In this document: piece by piece, positions 18,106-26,420 of the stretch | Position numbering within the stretch: position 1 is the first letter of the stretch | How the letters are laid out: the number at the start of each line of letters is the position of its first letter | Source: Clostridiales bacterium | Lineage (GTDB): Bacteria; Bacillota; Clostridia; Oscillospirales; Oscillospiraceae | DNA length: 64,000 bases | NCBI GenBank assembly: GCA_004553495.1 | Contig: SFLE01000009.1 | Coordinates: forward strand, 40,591-104,590 | Direction of reading: 5' to 3' | The notes under the pieces: generated by a model | Databases searched by the model: none | What the model saw: only the letters and a program-made list of their open reading frames with translations | Told to the model about the DNA's origin: nothing | Made by a program: the position numbers and the translations under genes

Positions 18106-18702
18106 TTAATTTTTCGACGCAAAGCCGAGGTAGTCCTCGGGGGAATTGAAGTCGCGGGTGAAGCTGTCGAGCACAATGTAGTCCGAGCTTATGTCTCTGC
18201 CCATGAGCGGGAGACCGGCATACAGGTGATAAACCTGCCAGCCCTTGCACTCTGAGATCTCGCCCTCAACATAGCGTCTGCGCACCTCAAGGTAAAGGTC
18301 TTTAAACAGCGCCCCGTCCTTTATGAGCACCGCGCATATGCTGTCGCGGCTTCCGAAAAACAGCACGGGAGAAATGCCGCGGCGGGATACTATCGTTTCC
18401 ATCGCCTGCTCGGAGTAGAGCACATCACCGTAGAGAAAGCACATATCGTCCTCTATCAGCTCGGCTGTGAAGCGGTCTATCTCCAGAACATTATTTTTCG
18501 GCTCATAGCGCTCGGCACCGGCTATTGAGAGGGAGACATCGTGCGAGGTGATGATGACCTCGGCTGATTTATCGTACTCGTGCACAAGGCGAACGGTGCG
18601 TTCGATCAGCGTTTCGCCCTCAATGCGTATGCGGTGCTTTGAGTGACCCATGAAATTGTTCCACCGGCTGCCCTTGCCGTCAGCCATTATGACATACTTC
18701 AT
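18106..18702 (-). CDS. MobA/GlmU-type nucleotidyltransferase
   Basis: The 198-residue protein has a sugar-nucleotidyltransferase fold. The N-terminal signature MADGKGSRWNNFMGHSKHR is a G-rich loop with Arg and Lys, and FLYGDVLYS holds the metal-binding Asp. It is shorter than full-length sugar-1-phosphate nucleotidyltransferases, so it may act on a small alcohol phosphate or sugar phosphate to make an activated donor for the polymer. It overlaps the ATP-grasp gene upstream by 4 nt (ATGA), which suggests coupled function. Confidence 0.75.
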   Translation of the reverse strand: MKYVIMADGKGSRWNNFMGHSKHRIRIEGETLIERTVRLVHEYDKSAEVIITSHDVSLSIAGAERYEPKNNVLEIDRFTAELIEDDMCFLYGDVLYSEQAMETIVSRRGISPVLFFGSRDSICAVLIKDGALFKDLYLEVRRRYVEGEISECKGWQVYHLYAGLPLMGRDISSDYIVLDSFTRDFNSPEDYLGFASKN

Positions 18703-19748
18703 TTGATTATACCATGCTCGCGGTAAAATTCGCCCAGTCTGCCATAGCGCTGGGGTCCCCAGAGCTGAATGATGTTAACGCCCGAGGAGGTGTTGGCCTC
18801 TATAACGGTGAAGCCCTCGTCGGTGGGGAGTATGTCCCACGCGATTATGTCAAGGTAGGGAAAATTGCGGCTTGCATCGAGAACGCCCGCCTTTATCGCA
18901 TCCCAGTTGGGGATGGTTACGCCCTCTATGGGTGCGCCGGTGTCTGGGTGAGTTTCGTAAACGGTGAGGTTATGCAGGGTGCGCGCATGACTCATTTTGC
19001 CCGAGGCAATATCGACATTGGCGACAAGCCCGCCGCGGCTGCCGTTATCGACTGCGCCCGTCCACGCAGCGCCTATGCGCTGAACGGCAAAGCACAGCTC
19101 AAACTCTTTCGTTTCGGCTGAGCGCAGAACTATCATGCGCAGGGTGTTTGCAGAGTTTGCGTATATCTTATTGAGGTATTCTGCCTGTACGGCATAGGCG
19201 CAGATGAGCCACTCGTTATCGTGCTCGAGGCGCGCCTTCAGCTCGGCTTCCGTGTGAGGCTCATCGTTTAGGATGATGCCGTGACCGTTATACTTTACAA
19301 TGTAAACGCCCTTGCCCTTGCCTGCGCGAACGGGCTTTACGACGAATGCGCCGGTCTCGTGCAGAAGCGTTATAAGGTCGTCATAGCCGTTTATCACCCT
19401 GCCGTTCATACCGGCAAGGCGCTTATCCTTTTTGACGCAGTATATCTCCGGCGTTTTGCAGTAGCGCTCGACTATCTGCGTAAAAACTACCTTATTATTG
19501 AGCATTTCACTGTACGGGTCGTTTATGCACCGCGAGCGATACCAGTCAAACTCGGAAAGATACTGCTTTTTGTCGTTGTGCTTAAAGTCGTACATGGCGG
19601 CCTGATCTACCATGTAGCCGCCGAAAATGCAGTAGTAAAGCCTTGTGTGGAGCGGGAGCTTAAAGTGATTCGGCGCAAACAGTATCCTCACTATCCACAG
19701 TACTATCAATTTGATTTTGGCGAGCAATATGCTCAGAAATCGCATCAT
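18699..19748 (-). CDS. Sugar-transfer-associated ATP-grasp protein (single domain)
   Basis: The 349-residue protein has an N-terminal hydrophobic anchor (residues about 5-25) and an ATP-grasp domain. The ATP lysine/glycine loop is FVVKPVRAGKGKGVYIV and the metal ligands lie in TVIEANTSSG near residue 325. This matches the family found in exopolysaccharide and teichoic acid loci. It likely makes an amide or ester bond on a glycan or polyol substrate with an acyl-phosphate intermediate. The start is supported by GGAGAGAG 6 nt upstream, although it overlaps the upstream TagB-like gene by 89 nt. Confidence 0.75.
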   Translation of the reverse strand: MMRFLSILLAKIKLIVLWIVRILFAPNHFKLPLHTRLYYCIFGGYMVDQAAMYDFKHNDKKQYLSEFDWYRSRCINDPYSEMLNNKVVFTQIVERYCKTPEIYCVKKDKRLAGMNGRVINGYDDLITLLHETGAFVVKPVRAGKGKGVYIVKYNGHGIILNDEPHTEAELKARLEHDNEWLICAYAVQAEYLNKIYANSANTLRMIVLRSAETKEFELCFAVQRIGAAWTGAVDNGSRGGLVANVDIASGKMSHARTLHNLTVYETHPDTGAPIEGVTIPNWDAIKAGVLDASRNFPYLDIIAWDILPTDEGFTVIEANTSSGVNIIQLWGPQRYGRLGEFYREHGIIK

Positions 19749-20871
19749 GTTTATCTCTCTCCATACAGTCGATTATAAGTCCGGCGATCTTGTCGGTGGC
19801 TCTGCCGTTCTGATCGGGCAGATACTTGCGGCAGAAGCGGCGGTAGTTATCCATGTCGTATTCGCCGCTGTCTATAGCGTCGGCGAGCTTTTCCGGATCG
19901 CGGAATATGCAGTCGGGAAATTCGTCGAAGAGCTTTACATTAAGCCCGTTGTGGTCGAGGTAATCCTCGTAGTCGAACAGGTAGAAGTAAACGGGCTTGC
20001 CGAGCAGCGCGGCTTCTATCGTTATCGCGGAATAGTCGGTTATAACGCAGTCGCACACCGACAGTATCATCGAGGTCGGTATGCCTGGGCAGGTGAGTGC
20101 CGGCGCAAGGTTATCGACAACAAGAAGCTGGTTCGGGTGGCGTTTTATGATGAGCACCTGACTGCCGTCAAAGTGGAACGCCTTTACGAGCTCCTTGGGG
20201 TCGAGCGCCTGACCCTTGCGGAAGGTCGGCGCGTAGAGAACTATCTTCTTCCTGCGCAGTGTGGGGTAAATGTCGTAAAACTCGCGCTCTGCGTCCGCAA
20301 CGCCCTCGCGCAGCTTATCCATGCGCGGCAGACCGACATTGTATAGAATATCGGGCTCGATGTCGAACGAGGCGCAGTAGAACGGATTAAACGCCCTGCC
20401 GCCCGCGATAACGACATCATAGTTGCGGTGCATACGCATCTGGCGCGCTATCACATCGCTTCTGCCGAATTTTTTGCCGAGCGACTGGTAGCCGGATTTT
20501 TTTATCTTGCCCATGGCGTGCCACATCTGGATAACGGCGAGCTGCTTTTTGTGATGCAGCACCGACACCGCCGGCCAGTAGGAGTCGAGCACGCATACGC
20601 GCGCCGTTGCGAGATGGTACATACTGCGCAGCGTTGCTATCGAGTAGGAGAGCAGATTGCCGATGCCCTTGTCAATGCGCTTTGTTATCATGACTATTCT
20701 GACATCGGGCTTGAGCTCTTCGAGCCTGCGGGCGAGGAAATCAAAATCCTCTGTGACGGTGTTCGACTGGCGGCTGAGGAATATGACCTTGTTGCGGTCG
20801 GTGGGGAAGAGCTTCAGAAAAAAGTAGATGAAGTTCATGACCCAGCGAAGCAGAGTTATGGCTATTTTCAT
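19660..20871 (-). CDS. CDP-glycerol/ribitol glycerophosphotransferase family protein (TagB/TagF-like)
   Basis: The 403-residue protein has a hydrophobic N-terminus and the family hallmarks of polyol-phosphate polymer transferases: QMWHAMGKIKKSGYQ near residue 113, VLYAPTFRKGQ, the phosphate-binding RHPN, and CDCVITDYSAITIEAALLGKP. Such enzymes move glycerol- or ribitol-phosphate from CDP donors to a lipid-linked chain on the inner membrane face. This supports a teichoic-acid-like product. It is the first gene of the minus-strand set from the promoter at 20928-20956, with a GGAGGGG ribosome binding site. Confidence 0.88.
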   Translation of the reverse strand: MKIAITLLRWVMNFIYFFLKLFPTDRNKVIFLSRQSNTVTEDFDFLARRLEELKPDVRIVMITKRIDKGIGNLLSYSIATLRSMYHLATARVCVLDSYWPAVSVLHHKKQLAVIQMWHAMGKIKKSGYQSLGKKFGRSDVIARQMRMHRNYDVVIAGGRAFNPFYCASFDIEPDILYNVGLPRMDKLREGVADAEREFYDIYPTLRRKKIVLYAPTFRKGQALDPKELVKAFHFDGSQVLIIKRHPNQLLVVDNLAPALTCPGIPTSMILSVCDCVITDYSAITIEAALLGKPVYFYLFDYEDYLDHNGLNVKLFDEFPDCIFRDPEKLADAIDSGEYDMDNYRRFCRKYLPDQNGRATDKIAGLIIDCMERDKHDAISEHIARQNQIDSTVDSEDTVCAESL

Positions 20872-20927
20872 AATGCCCCTCCGTTGTATGTATCGGCGCA
20901 GATCGTATTAAAACTTAAAATCAGCCT

Positions 20928-20956
20928 ATTATACGATTAATGCACCGTTTTGTCAC
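20928..20956 (-). promoter_or_regulatory. Promoter of the TagB-like gene set
   Basis: On the minus strand GTGACA (20951-20956) is 17 nt from TATAAT (20928-20933). Confidence 0.75.
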
Positions 20957-20972
20957 CCTAAAAATATTAACA

Positions 20973-22988
20973 TTAGCAGAGCTTTTTGCCTTGACGCTTG
21001 AGCTCAAGCTTATGCATGAAATAGGCGTGGACATTCTCGTTATATGTCGGATAGCGGTGCAGGTCCTGATGTGTGTTTATCTCCAGTATCTTAAAGCCTG
21101 AGTCGGTTATAACGACATCGAAGCCGAGATACTCCAGCGGGCTTATATACCGGCATATCTCCGCAACGGTGCTTACGACCTCGTCCCAGTGCGGTAGAGT
21201 GCCCTCTATGGCAATGCCGGTGTCCGGATGCGTGGGGCAGGGGGTTATGATGTGCTCCTTTATGACCTCGGCATCGTGGAAAACGCCGGTTTTCTCATCG
21301 ACATAGGCAAAAACGCCGCCGGAGCCTATGTTGTCGGTAAAGCCCGTGCTTTCCGTGCCGATGCGGAAATATGCGTTTTCAATAACGGGGTCGAGACCCG
21401 TGCGGTTTATGACCATTATGCGCACCGTGCACGCGACCTCACTGTAAATTTCGCGCAGATCGCGGTGCATGACGATGTACTCGGAGATGTTGTAGTAATC
21501 ATTTAGCCCTGAGAGAAACGCGAGCATCGCAGTCTCGCCCATGGCCTCATCGTTTACGATGTAGTGCTCTCCGCTATATTGCAGCTTGTAAAAGCCTATG
21601 CCGTGCGAGCCGACGGTGGGCTTCATGGCAAGAAGCTTTTTATCGCGCAGGAGCGCCAGCAGCCCGTCAAAGCTGCGGGCATATTTTTCGGGGCAGTCCG
21701 GCATCTTCAGAAGCTGCTGCCTGCCGTCGCGCGGCACGATGTGGTAGTAATACTCCGGCAGATACCGGCTGTATTTATCCAGGCAGTATCTGAGCGTGAC
21801 CTTATCCCACAGCAGCTTGCGGTAGTCGTTGTTGAGCGGCCTGAGCCACTTGTAGTCGCGGTCGGAGAGAAAGCTGCGGTAGTTTTCCTCCGTGAGACCG
21901 TACTGCCTTATGTGGTAGGATAAAAAACCGCGCTCGTGAGCCCATTTTTTCTCGGCGCGCGTTGTGAATTTGTCGTGATCGTCCTCACGCAGAGCCTTTT
22001 TCCAGCCGCGGTACATATAGTCCATGAAGCCGTGCCTTTTGGCTCTGAGGCTCCACATATACCGGTCGATTATCGTGAGTGCTCGTTTGAAGCCGACAAA
22101 TTTCGGCTTTGAGCGGCGCTTTAGGAGAATGAACTCCGCCGTTTTATCGTTGAAATGCTCGAGATATGTAAGGTCCGCGCCGGTATCGACCCGGTGTATC
22201 TTAAAGCCGCCGTCGGTAAGGCGCAGGGCAAAATTCAGGTACTCAAGCTCCGGAAACTCGGCTGCTATGCCGCGAAGCTGCGCCGTGATGCCGTCAAAGC
22301 CCGCGATAACTCCACCGTCGTATTCTCCGTGCTCGGAAACGGAGCTTATCTCGCGGTTCTGAGTGTACCAGTTTTGCGGTGCGCCCTCCTGCGGCTGCGT
22401 GAGCACGGAAAACAGAAATTCCGGCTCATCGCCTCTGTTTATGAACGCTATGTGCACCGTGGGCGCGAAGACCGATGCAGTTTGCTCGGCGATAAGCGTT
22501 CCGTCGGGTGCGTTCAGAAGCTTTTCCCGCACCGTGTCCGGAGCTTCGGGGCTGCCGTCTATCGTATATTCGCCGTCTCTGAAGGCGTAGATGTGCTCCT
22601 TTGTCTTAACAGAGTTTGAAGCGCTGCGCACGAGCACCTCACCCTTATCGCGGATAAGCCGCATCACGGCGTCGATGCTCTGCTCGGCTGAGCCGTTGAG
22701 CGGGAGTATGAACCTCTCGCCGTCGCGCGTGAGCAAGCTGTAGTAAAGCTCGGGCAGAAGCTCGGGGTGCTTGTCGAGCGCATAGCGCATGGACAGCATA
22801 TCGCCGAAGAGCTTGTCAAACTTCGCGTCAAACGGAAGAAGCGAGAATATATCCTTGTCGCTCATGCCGATGTTGTTTTTGCGCTTGTATTTTTTTATGC
22901 TGTCAAGATACAGCCACTGACCGGCAGTGGCAAATGTAAAGCCGCGAAACAGCAGAGCGGCGCTTTTTATAAGCCTTGAAGCCCGCAT
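20973..22988 (-). CDS. Tandem ATP-grasp protein of the surface-polymer locus (A)
   Basis: The 671-residue protein is two sugar-transfer-type ATP-grasp modules in tandem. The C-terminal module (about 350-671) is intact: LLAMKPTVGSHGIGFYKL supplies the ATP lysine and glycine loop and FKILEINTHQDLH the metal-binding Glu/Asn. The N-terminal module (1-300) has the same layout, but the loop reads VLVRSASNSVKTKEH and the metal site reads FKIHRVDTGADL, so Lys, Gly, Glu and Asn are lost. The N-half is probably a substrate-binding or regulatory pseudoenzyme. It is divergent from a 749-residue paralogue and has its own promoter. Confidence 0.72.
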   Translation of the reverse strand: MRASRLIKSAALLFRGFTFATAGQWLYLDSIKKYKRKNNIGMSDKDIFSLLPFDAKFDKLFGDMLSMRYALDKHPELLPELYYSLLTRDGERFILPLNGSAEQSIDAVMRLIRDKGEVLVRSASNSVKTKEHIYAFRDGEYTIDGSPEAPDTVREKLLNAPDGTLIAEQTASVFAPTVHIAFINRGDEPEFLFSVLTQPQEGAPQNWYTQNREISSVSEHGEYDGGVIAGFDGITAQLRGIAAEFPELEYLNFALRLTDGGFKIHRVDTGADLTYLEHFNDKTAEFILLKRRSKPKFVGFKRALTIIDRYMWSLRAKRHGFMDYMYRGWKKALREDDHDKFTTRAEKKWAHERGFLSYHIRQYGLTEENYRSFLSDRDYKWLRPLNNDYRKLLWDKVTLRYCLDKYSRYLPEYYYHIVPRDGRQQLLKMPDCPEKYARSFDGLLALLRDKKLLAMKPTVGSHGIGFYKLQYSGEHYIVNDEAMGETAMLAFLSGLNDYYNISEYIVMHRDLREIYSEVACTVRIMVINRTGLDPVIENAYFRIGTESTGFTDNIGSGGVFAYVDEKTGVFHDAEVIKEHIITPCPTHPDTGIAIEGTLPHWDEVVSTVAEICRYISPLEYLGFDVVITDSGFKILEINTHQDLHRYPTYNENVHAYFMHKLELKRQGKKLC

Positions 22989-23023
22989 AGATGCCTCCGT
23001 TAAGTAGAGTAATGTATTATATC

Positions 23024-23052
23024 ATTATACTATAACAGCCGCGCGTTGGCAA
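23024..23052 (-). promoter_or_regulatory. Promoter of tandem ATP-grasp gene A
   Basis: On the minus strand TTGCCA (23047-23052) is 17 nt from TATAAT (23024-23029). Confidence 0.8.
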
Positions 23053-23075
23053 ATACTTATATTTCGCCGTCAGGA

Positions 23076-23104
23076 TTGAATTTTGTCGAGGCTTGTAATA
23101 TAAT
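23076..23104 (+). promoter_or_regulatory. Promoter of tandem ATP-grasp gene B
   Basis: TTGAAT at 23076-23081 is 17 nt from TATAAT at 23099-23104. It is divergent from the promoter of gene A, with the two -35 boxes about 23 nt apart. Confidence 0.8.
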
Positions 23105-23160
23105 ATAAAAGTTAAAATGGATATTTGCGCGTAATTCGCATTACAGAGAGGAGCGGCGAT

Positions 23161-25410
23161 ATGGGTATATTCGCAAGGATAAAACGAGAGGTGTTTATCC
23201 GCCCATGGCTGAGACAGGGCTATTCAAGACGCCTTGCCAACTCGTATTATAAAAAGGTATGTAATGATCTCAAGACGGATAACGGCGTTTCGGCGGCGGA
23301 TAAGAAATGGGCTCACGAGCATAAATACTTTTCCGACAGCATCGCAAAGTACGACCTTAAAAACGCGCCGGACAAGTATATAACCGACCTCGATTATATG
23401 TACCTCAAGCCCTTCAACAACAGCTTTACAAAGTGGGTGCGGGATCTCGTAACGGCGAACAAGGTGCTCATAGACTACCGCGAGTACCTGCCAAGGCTTT
23501 ATTTCAACATCATTGAGCGCGAGGACAAAAAGGTATTTCTGCCGATAGACACCATCGAGCGCGCCGATGGCGAGAATTATGATGATTTCATAAAGCTCCT
23601 CGACGAAAAGGGCGAGCTCATCATCCGTCCCGACCGCTTCTCGGCTTACCGCAGCGCGTACAGGATAGTGCGCACCGGCGATAACAGCTACAAGCTGTGC
23701 GAGGATGAGATATGCCGCGTGCGCATGGGCATGCACGGGGATGATTACGACAGAGATTATCTGCTCAGCGAGGATTACCCCGAGGATCTGCCCGAGGAGT
23801 TCATGCCCAACCCCTGCAAGAGCGACAGCTATGACAGAGACAGCCTCTATGAGCTCATCTCTACATTTAAATACGGCTATGTGATAGCCGAGCCCTACCG
23901 CGTAAAGCCCGAGGATATGGGCATCATCCGCATTTATGTCGCAAACGAAAAGCTCAGGGATACGGAGCTTTTGGACTTTTATTACACGCAGCTTGACGGC
24001 GATAAGATAAACTGCCGCGCCGTAACGCCCGACGGAATGCTCGACGGCGCAAAGCTCAGACAGTGGGACGAGATCTGCCGCGCGGTGGGTGAAATTTCGC
24101 ATTTCATAAGCGAGATCGAGTATTTCTCCGTCGGCGTTATCCTCACCGAGGACGGCTTTGTCGTCGATTCCATCGACACGAATCCCGAGCTTCCACCGAT
24201 AGCGCACAGCGAGCGTCTGAACGATTATCTGCTCGCAAGGCTTGAGAAAAAGCGCGAAACGGTCGTCGTAACGCGCGAAAAGTGGTTCAAGGCGTTTAAG
24301 GATAAGCGCTTTAAGGCGTTCGTGCGCAGGTTCTGCCGCCCGGGTATGCGCTCGTATATGCAGAAGCTTTGGATGAGCTCCGTGTGGGACGATCTGCTGC
24401 ACAATAAGGGGACCACTCTCGGGCAAAAGCTCTGGTGCTATAAGCGCGGGTTCATGTCATACAGGATAAAGCAATATGGACTCACGAAGGATAACTACAA
24501 GGACTTTCTCTCGGATTACCAGTACCACTGGCTGAACAGGATAAACAACGGCTATCAGGTCTGGATAAACGACAAAACGACGACGCGATATGTGTTCGAG
24601 CCGTATAAGCAGTATTTCGCAAAGTATTATTACGACATAATCAAGGTTGAGGGCGAGACCTGCATAAAGGCGCTTCAGGACATTCCCGAGGGCTACGGCG
24701 CGTCGTTTGAAGAACTGTTCAGGCTGCTGCGACAGGAGAAGCTGCTTGCGCTCAAGCCCTCCTCGGGAACTCACGGCGACGGGTTCTACCGCATGGAGTA
24801 TGCCGACGGCAGGTATCTCATAAACGGCGAGAAGATGACCGAGGACGAGATAACTCAGATGATAGAGTCATTTAAGTCGATATACATTATCACCGAGTAC
24901 CTCTTCATGCACCGCGAGCTTAAGAAGATTTACCCCAATTCCGTCAACACCATCCGCGTTGCGGTCGTGAACCAGTCGGCATATGAGCCGAAGATAATGC
25001 AGACATATATGCGCATCGGCTCCTCGGCAACGGGCTTTACCGACAATGTCGGCTACGGCGGCATATGCGCGAAGGTCGACATTCCTACCGGACGCTACTA
25101 CTGCGCCGAGCGGATAATCAACCATAAATTCACGCCCTGCCCCATACATCCGGACACCGGAGTTGAGATAGAGGGCATCGTCCCCAACTGGGAGCTGATG
25201 AAAAAGGGCATAACCGACATATGCAATTTCATGCCGGAGCTTGAGTACCTAGGCTTTGACATTGCGATAACCGATGACGGATTTAAGATAATCGAGATAA
25301 ACATACATCAGGATCTGCACAAGGTAGCCGAGCATTCGGACGAGTTCAAGGCGTTCTTCCGCGATAAGCTCGCGCTCAAGGCACAGAAATATGAGCTGAA
25401 GAAATGGTAA
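23161..25410 (+). CDS. Tandem ATP-grasp protein of the surface-polymer locus (B)
   Basis: The 749-residue paralogue of gene A has the same tandem plan. Each half starts with a related helical segment (KKWAHEHKYFSDSIAKYDL; QKLWCYKRGFMSYRIKQYGL). The C-half keeps LLALKPSSGTHGDGFYRM and FKIIEINIHQDLH. The N-half has LIIRPDRFSAYRSAYRI and FVVDSIDTNPEL, so the ATP loop and metal ligands are gone. The start at 23161 follows GAGAGGAG. A carboxyethyl-ornithine synthase-like gene follows after 12 nt with its own RBS, so the two are probably co-expressed. Confidence 0.72.
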   Translation: MGIFARIKREVFIRPWLRQGYSRRLANSYYKKVCNDLKTDNGVSAADKKWAHEHKYFSDSIAKYDLKNAPDKYITDLDYMYLKPFNNSFTKWVRDLVTANKVLIDYREYLPRLYFNIIEREDKKVFLPIDTIERADGENYDDFIKLLDEKGELIIRPDRFSAYRSAYRIVRTGDNSYKLCEDEICRVRMGMHGDDYDRDYLLSEDYPEDLPEEFMPNPCKSDSYDRDSLYELISTFKYGYVIAEPYRVKPEDMGIIRIYVANEKLRDTELLDFYYTQLDGDKINCRAVTPDGMLDGAKLRQWDEICRAVGEISHFISEIEYFSVGVILTEDGFVVDSIDTNPELPPIAHSERLNDYLLARLEKKRETVVVTREKWFKAFKDKRFKAFVRRFCRPGMRSYMQKLWMSSVWDDLLHNKGTTLGQKLWCYKRGFMSYRIKQYGLTKDNYKDFLSDYQYHWLNRINNGYQVWINDKTTTRYVFEPYKQYFAKYYYDIIKVEGETCIKALQDIPEGYGASFEELFRLLRQEKLLALKPSSGTHGDGFYRMEYADGRYLINGEKMTEDEITQMIESFKSIYIITEYLFMHRELKKIYPNSVNTIRVAVVNQSAYEPKIMQTYMRIGSSATGFTDNVGYGGICAKVDIPTGRYYCAERIINHKFTPCPIHPDTGVEIEGIVPNWELMKKGITDICNFMPELEYLGFDIAITDDGFKIIEINIHQDLHKVAEHSDEFKAFFRDKLALKAQKYELKKW

Positions 25411-25422
25411 AGGAGCAATGAA

Positions 25423-26406
25423 ATGAAAACTATAGGATTTCTTATAAGCCACAAAAACGGCGAGGGCAGACGCGCGCTGCTGCCCGAGCAGCTCGGCGAG
25501 ATAAAAAATGTCGATAAGCTGTATTTTGAGGAGGGCTACGGTGATGCCGTCGGAGCTCTGGACGATGAGTACCGCGCAAAGGGCGCGAACATCGTTTCCC
25601 GCGAGGAGGCTCTTGCCTGCGACATCATCACCGATGTCAAGCTCGGCGATGCCGACTACCTCGACGAGATAGCGAACAGCAAGATCATGTTCGGCTGGGC
25701 GCACGCTGTGCAGAATATAGAGTTTACAAGCGATATGATCCGCAAAAAGCACACCGTTGTCGCTTGGGAGGAGATATTCGAGCACGGCAGATATATCTTC
25801 TACCGCAACCGCGAGGTCGCGGGCGAGGCGGCAGTGATGCAGGCGTTCCGCTACTGCGGCAAGATGCCGTATGATACGCATGTTGCAATCCTCGGCAACG
25901 GACAGACCGCAAAGGGAGCCATGCGCATTCTGAACGGTCTGGGCGCAAAGGTCGATGTATACAGCCACCGCCTTGAAAAGCTTTTCCGCAGAAATATGTT
26001 TGATTACGATGTGCTCATAAACTGCGTTATGTGGGATACCTCCCGCACGGACAGGATAATCTATAAAGAGGATCTCAAAAAAATGAAGCCCGGAACGCTT
26101 ATAATAGATGTGAGCTGCGACCCGCATCTTGAGATAGAGACCTCCCACCCGACGACGATAGACGACCCCGTTTACACCGTTGACGGCGTTGTGCATTATG
26201 CCGTTGACAACACTCCGGCAATGTACCCCATCACCGTCACAAAGGTGCTCAGCGAGGGGATTGTAAAGTATATAGATACCATTATCGAGAAGGATTTCGA
26301 CGAGTACCCCGAGTCGCTCAAAAAGGCGACCGTTATAAAGGACGGCGTTATCCGCGACGAGCGTATCGCGGAATTCAGAAAGAGCAGAGGAGTATTCTGC
26401 GAGTAA
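25423..26406 (+). CDS. N5-(carboxyethyl)ornithine synthase-like dehydrogenase
   Basis: The 327-residue protein resembles the alanine dehydrogenase/transhydrogenase family in the branch that includes N5-(1-carboxyethyl)-L-ornithine synthase. The N-terminus MKTIGFLISHKNGEGRRALLP is typical, HVAILGNGQTAKGAM near residues 163-177 is the NAD(P)H Rossmann glycine motif, and EEIFEHGRY and VDNTPAMYP match that enzyme class. The reaction would reductively condense pyruvate with an amino group of ornithine or a similar amine. Location after a tandem ATP-grasp gene suggests that its product may be attached to the polymer, which is inference. Confidence 0.75.
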   Translation: MKTIGFLISHKNGEGRRALLPEQLGEIKNVDKLYFEEGYGDAVGALDDEYRAKGANIVSREEALACDIITDVKLGDADYLDEIANSKIMFGWAHAVQNIEFTSDMIRKKHTVVAWEEIFEHGRYIFYRNREVAGEAAVMQAFRYCGKMPYDTHVAILGNGQTAKGAMRILNGLGAKVDVYSHRLEKLFRRNMFDYDVLINCVMWDTSRTDRIIYKEDLKKMKPGTLIIDVSCDPHLEIETSHPTTIDDPVYTVDGVVHYAVDNTPAMYPITVTKVLSEGIVKYIDTIIEKDFDEYPESLKKATVIKDGVIRDERIAEFRKSRGVFCE

Positions 26407-26420
26407 ACGGAGATGCAAAT

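Noticed and set aside
23224..24426. 400-residue minus-strand ORF
   Set aside because: It is antisense to tandem ATP-grasp B and shows no recognisable domain.
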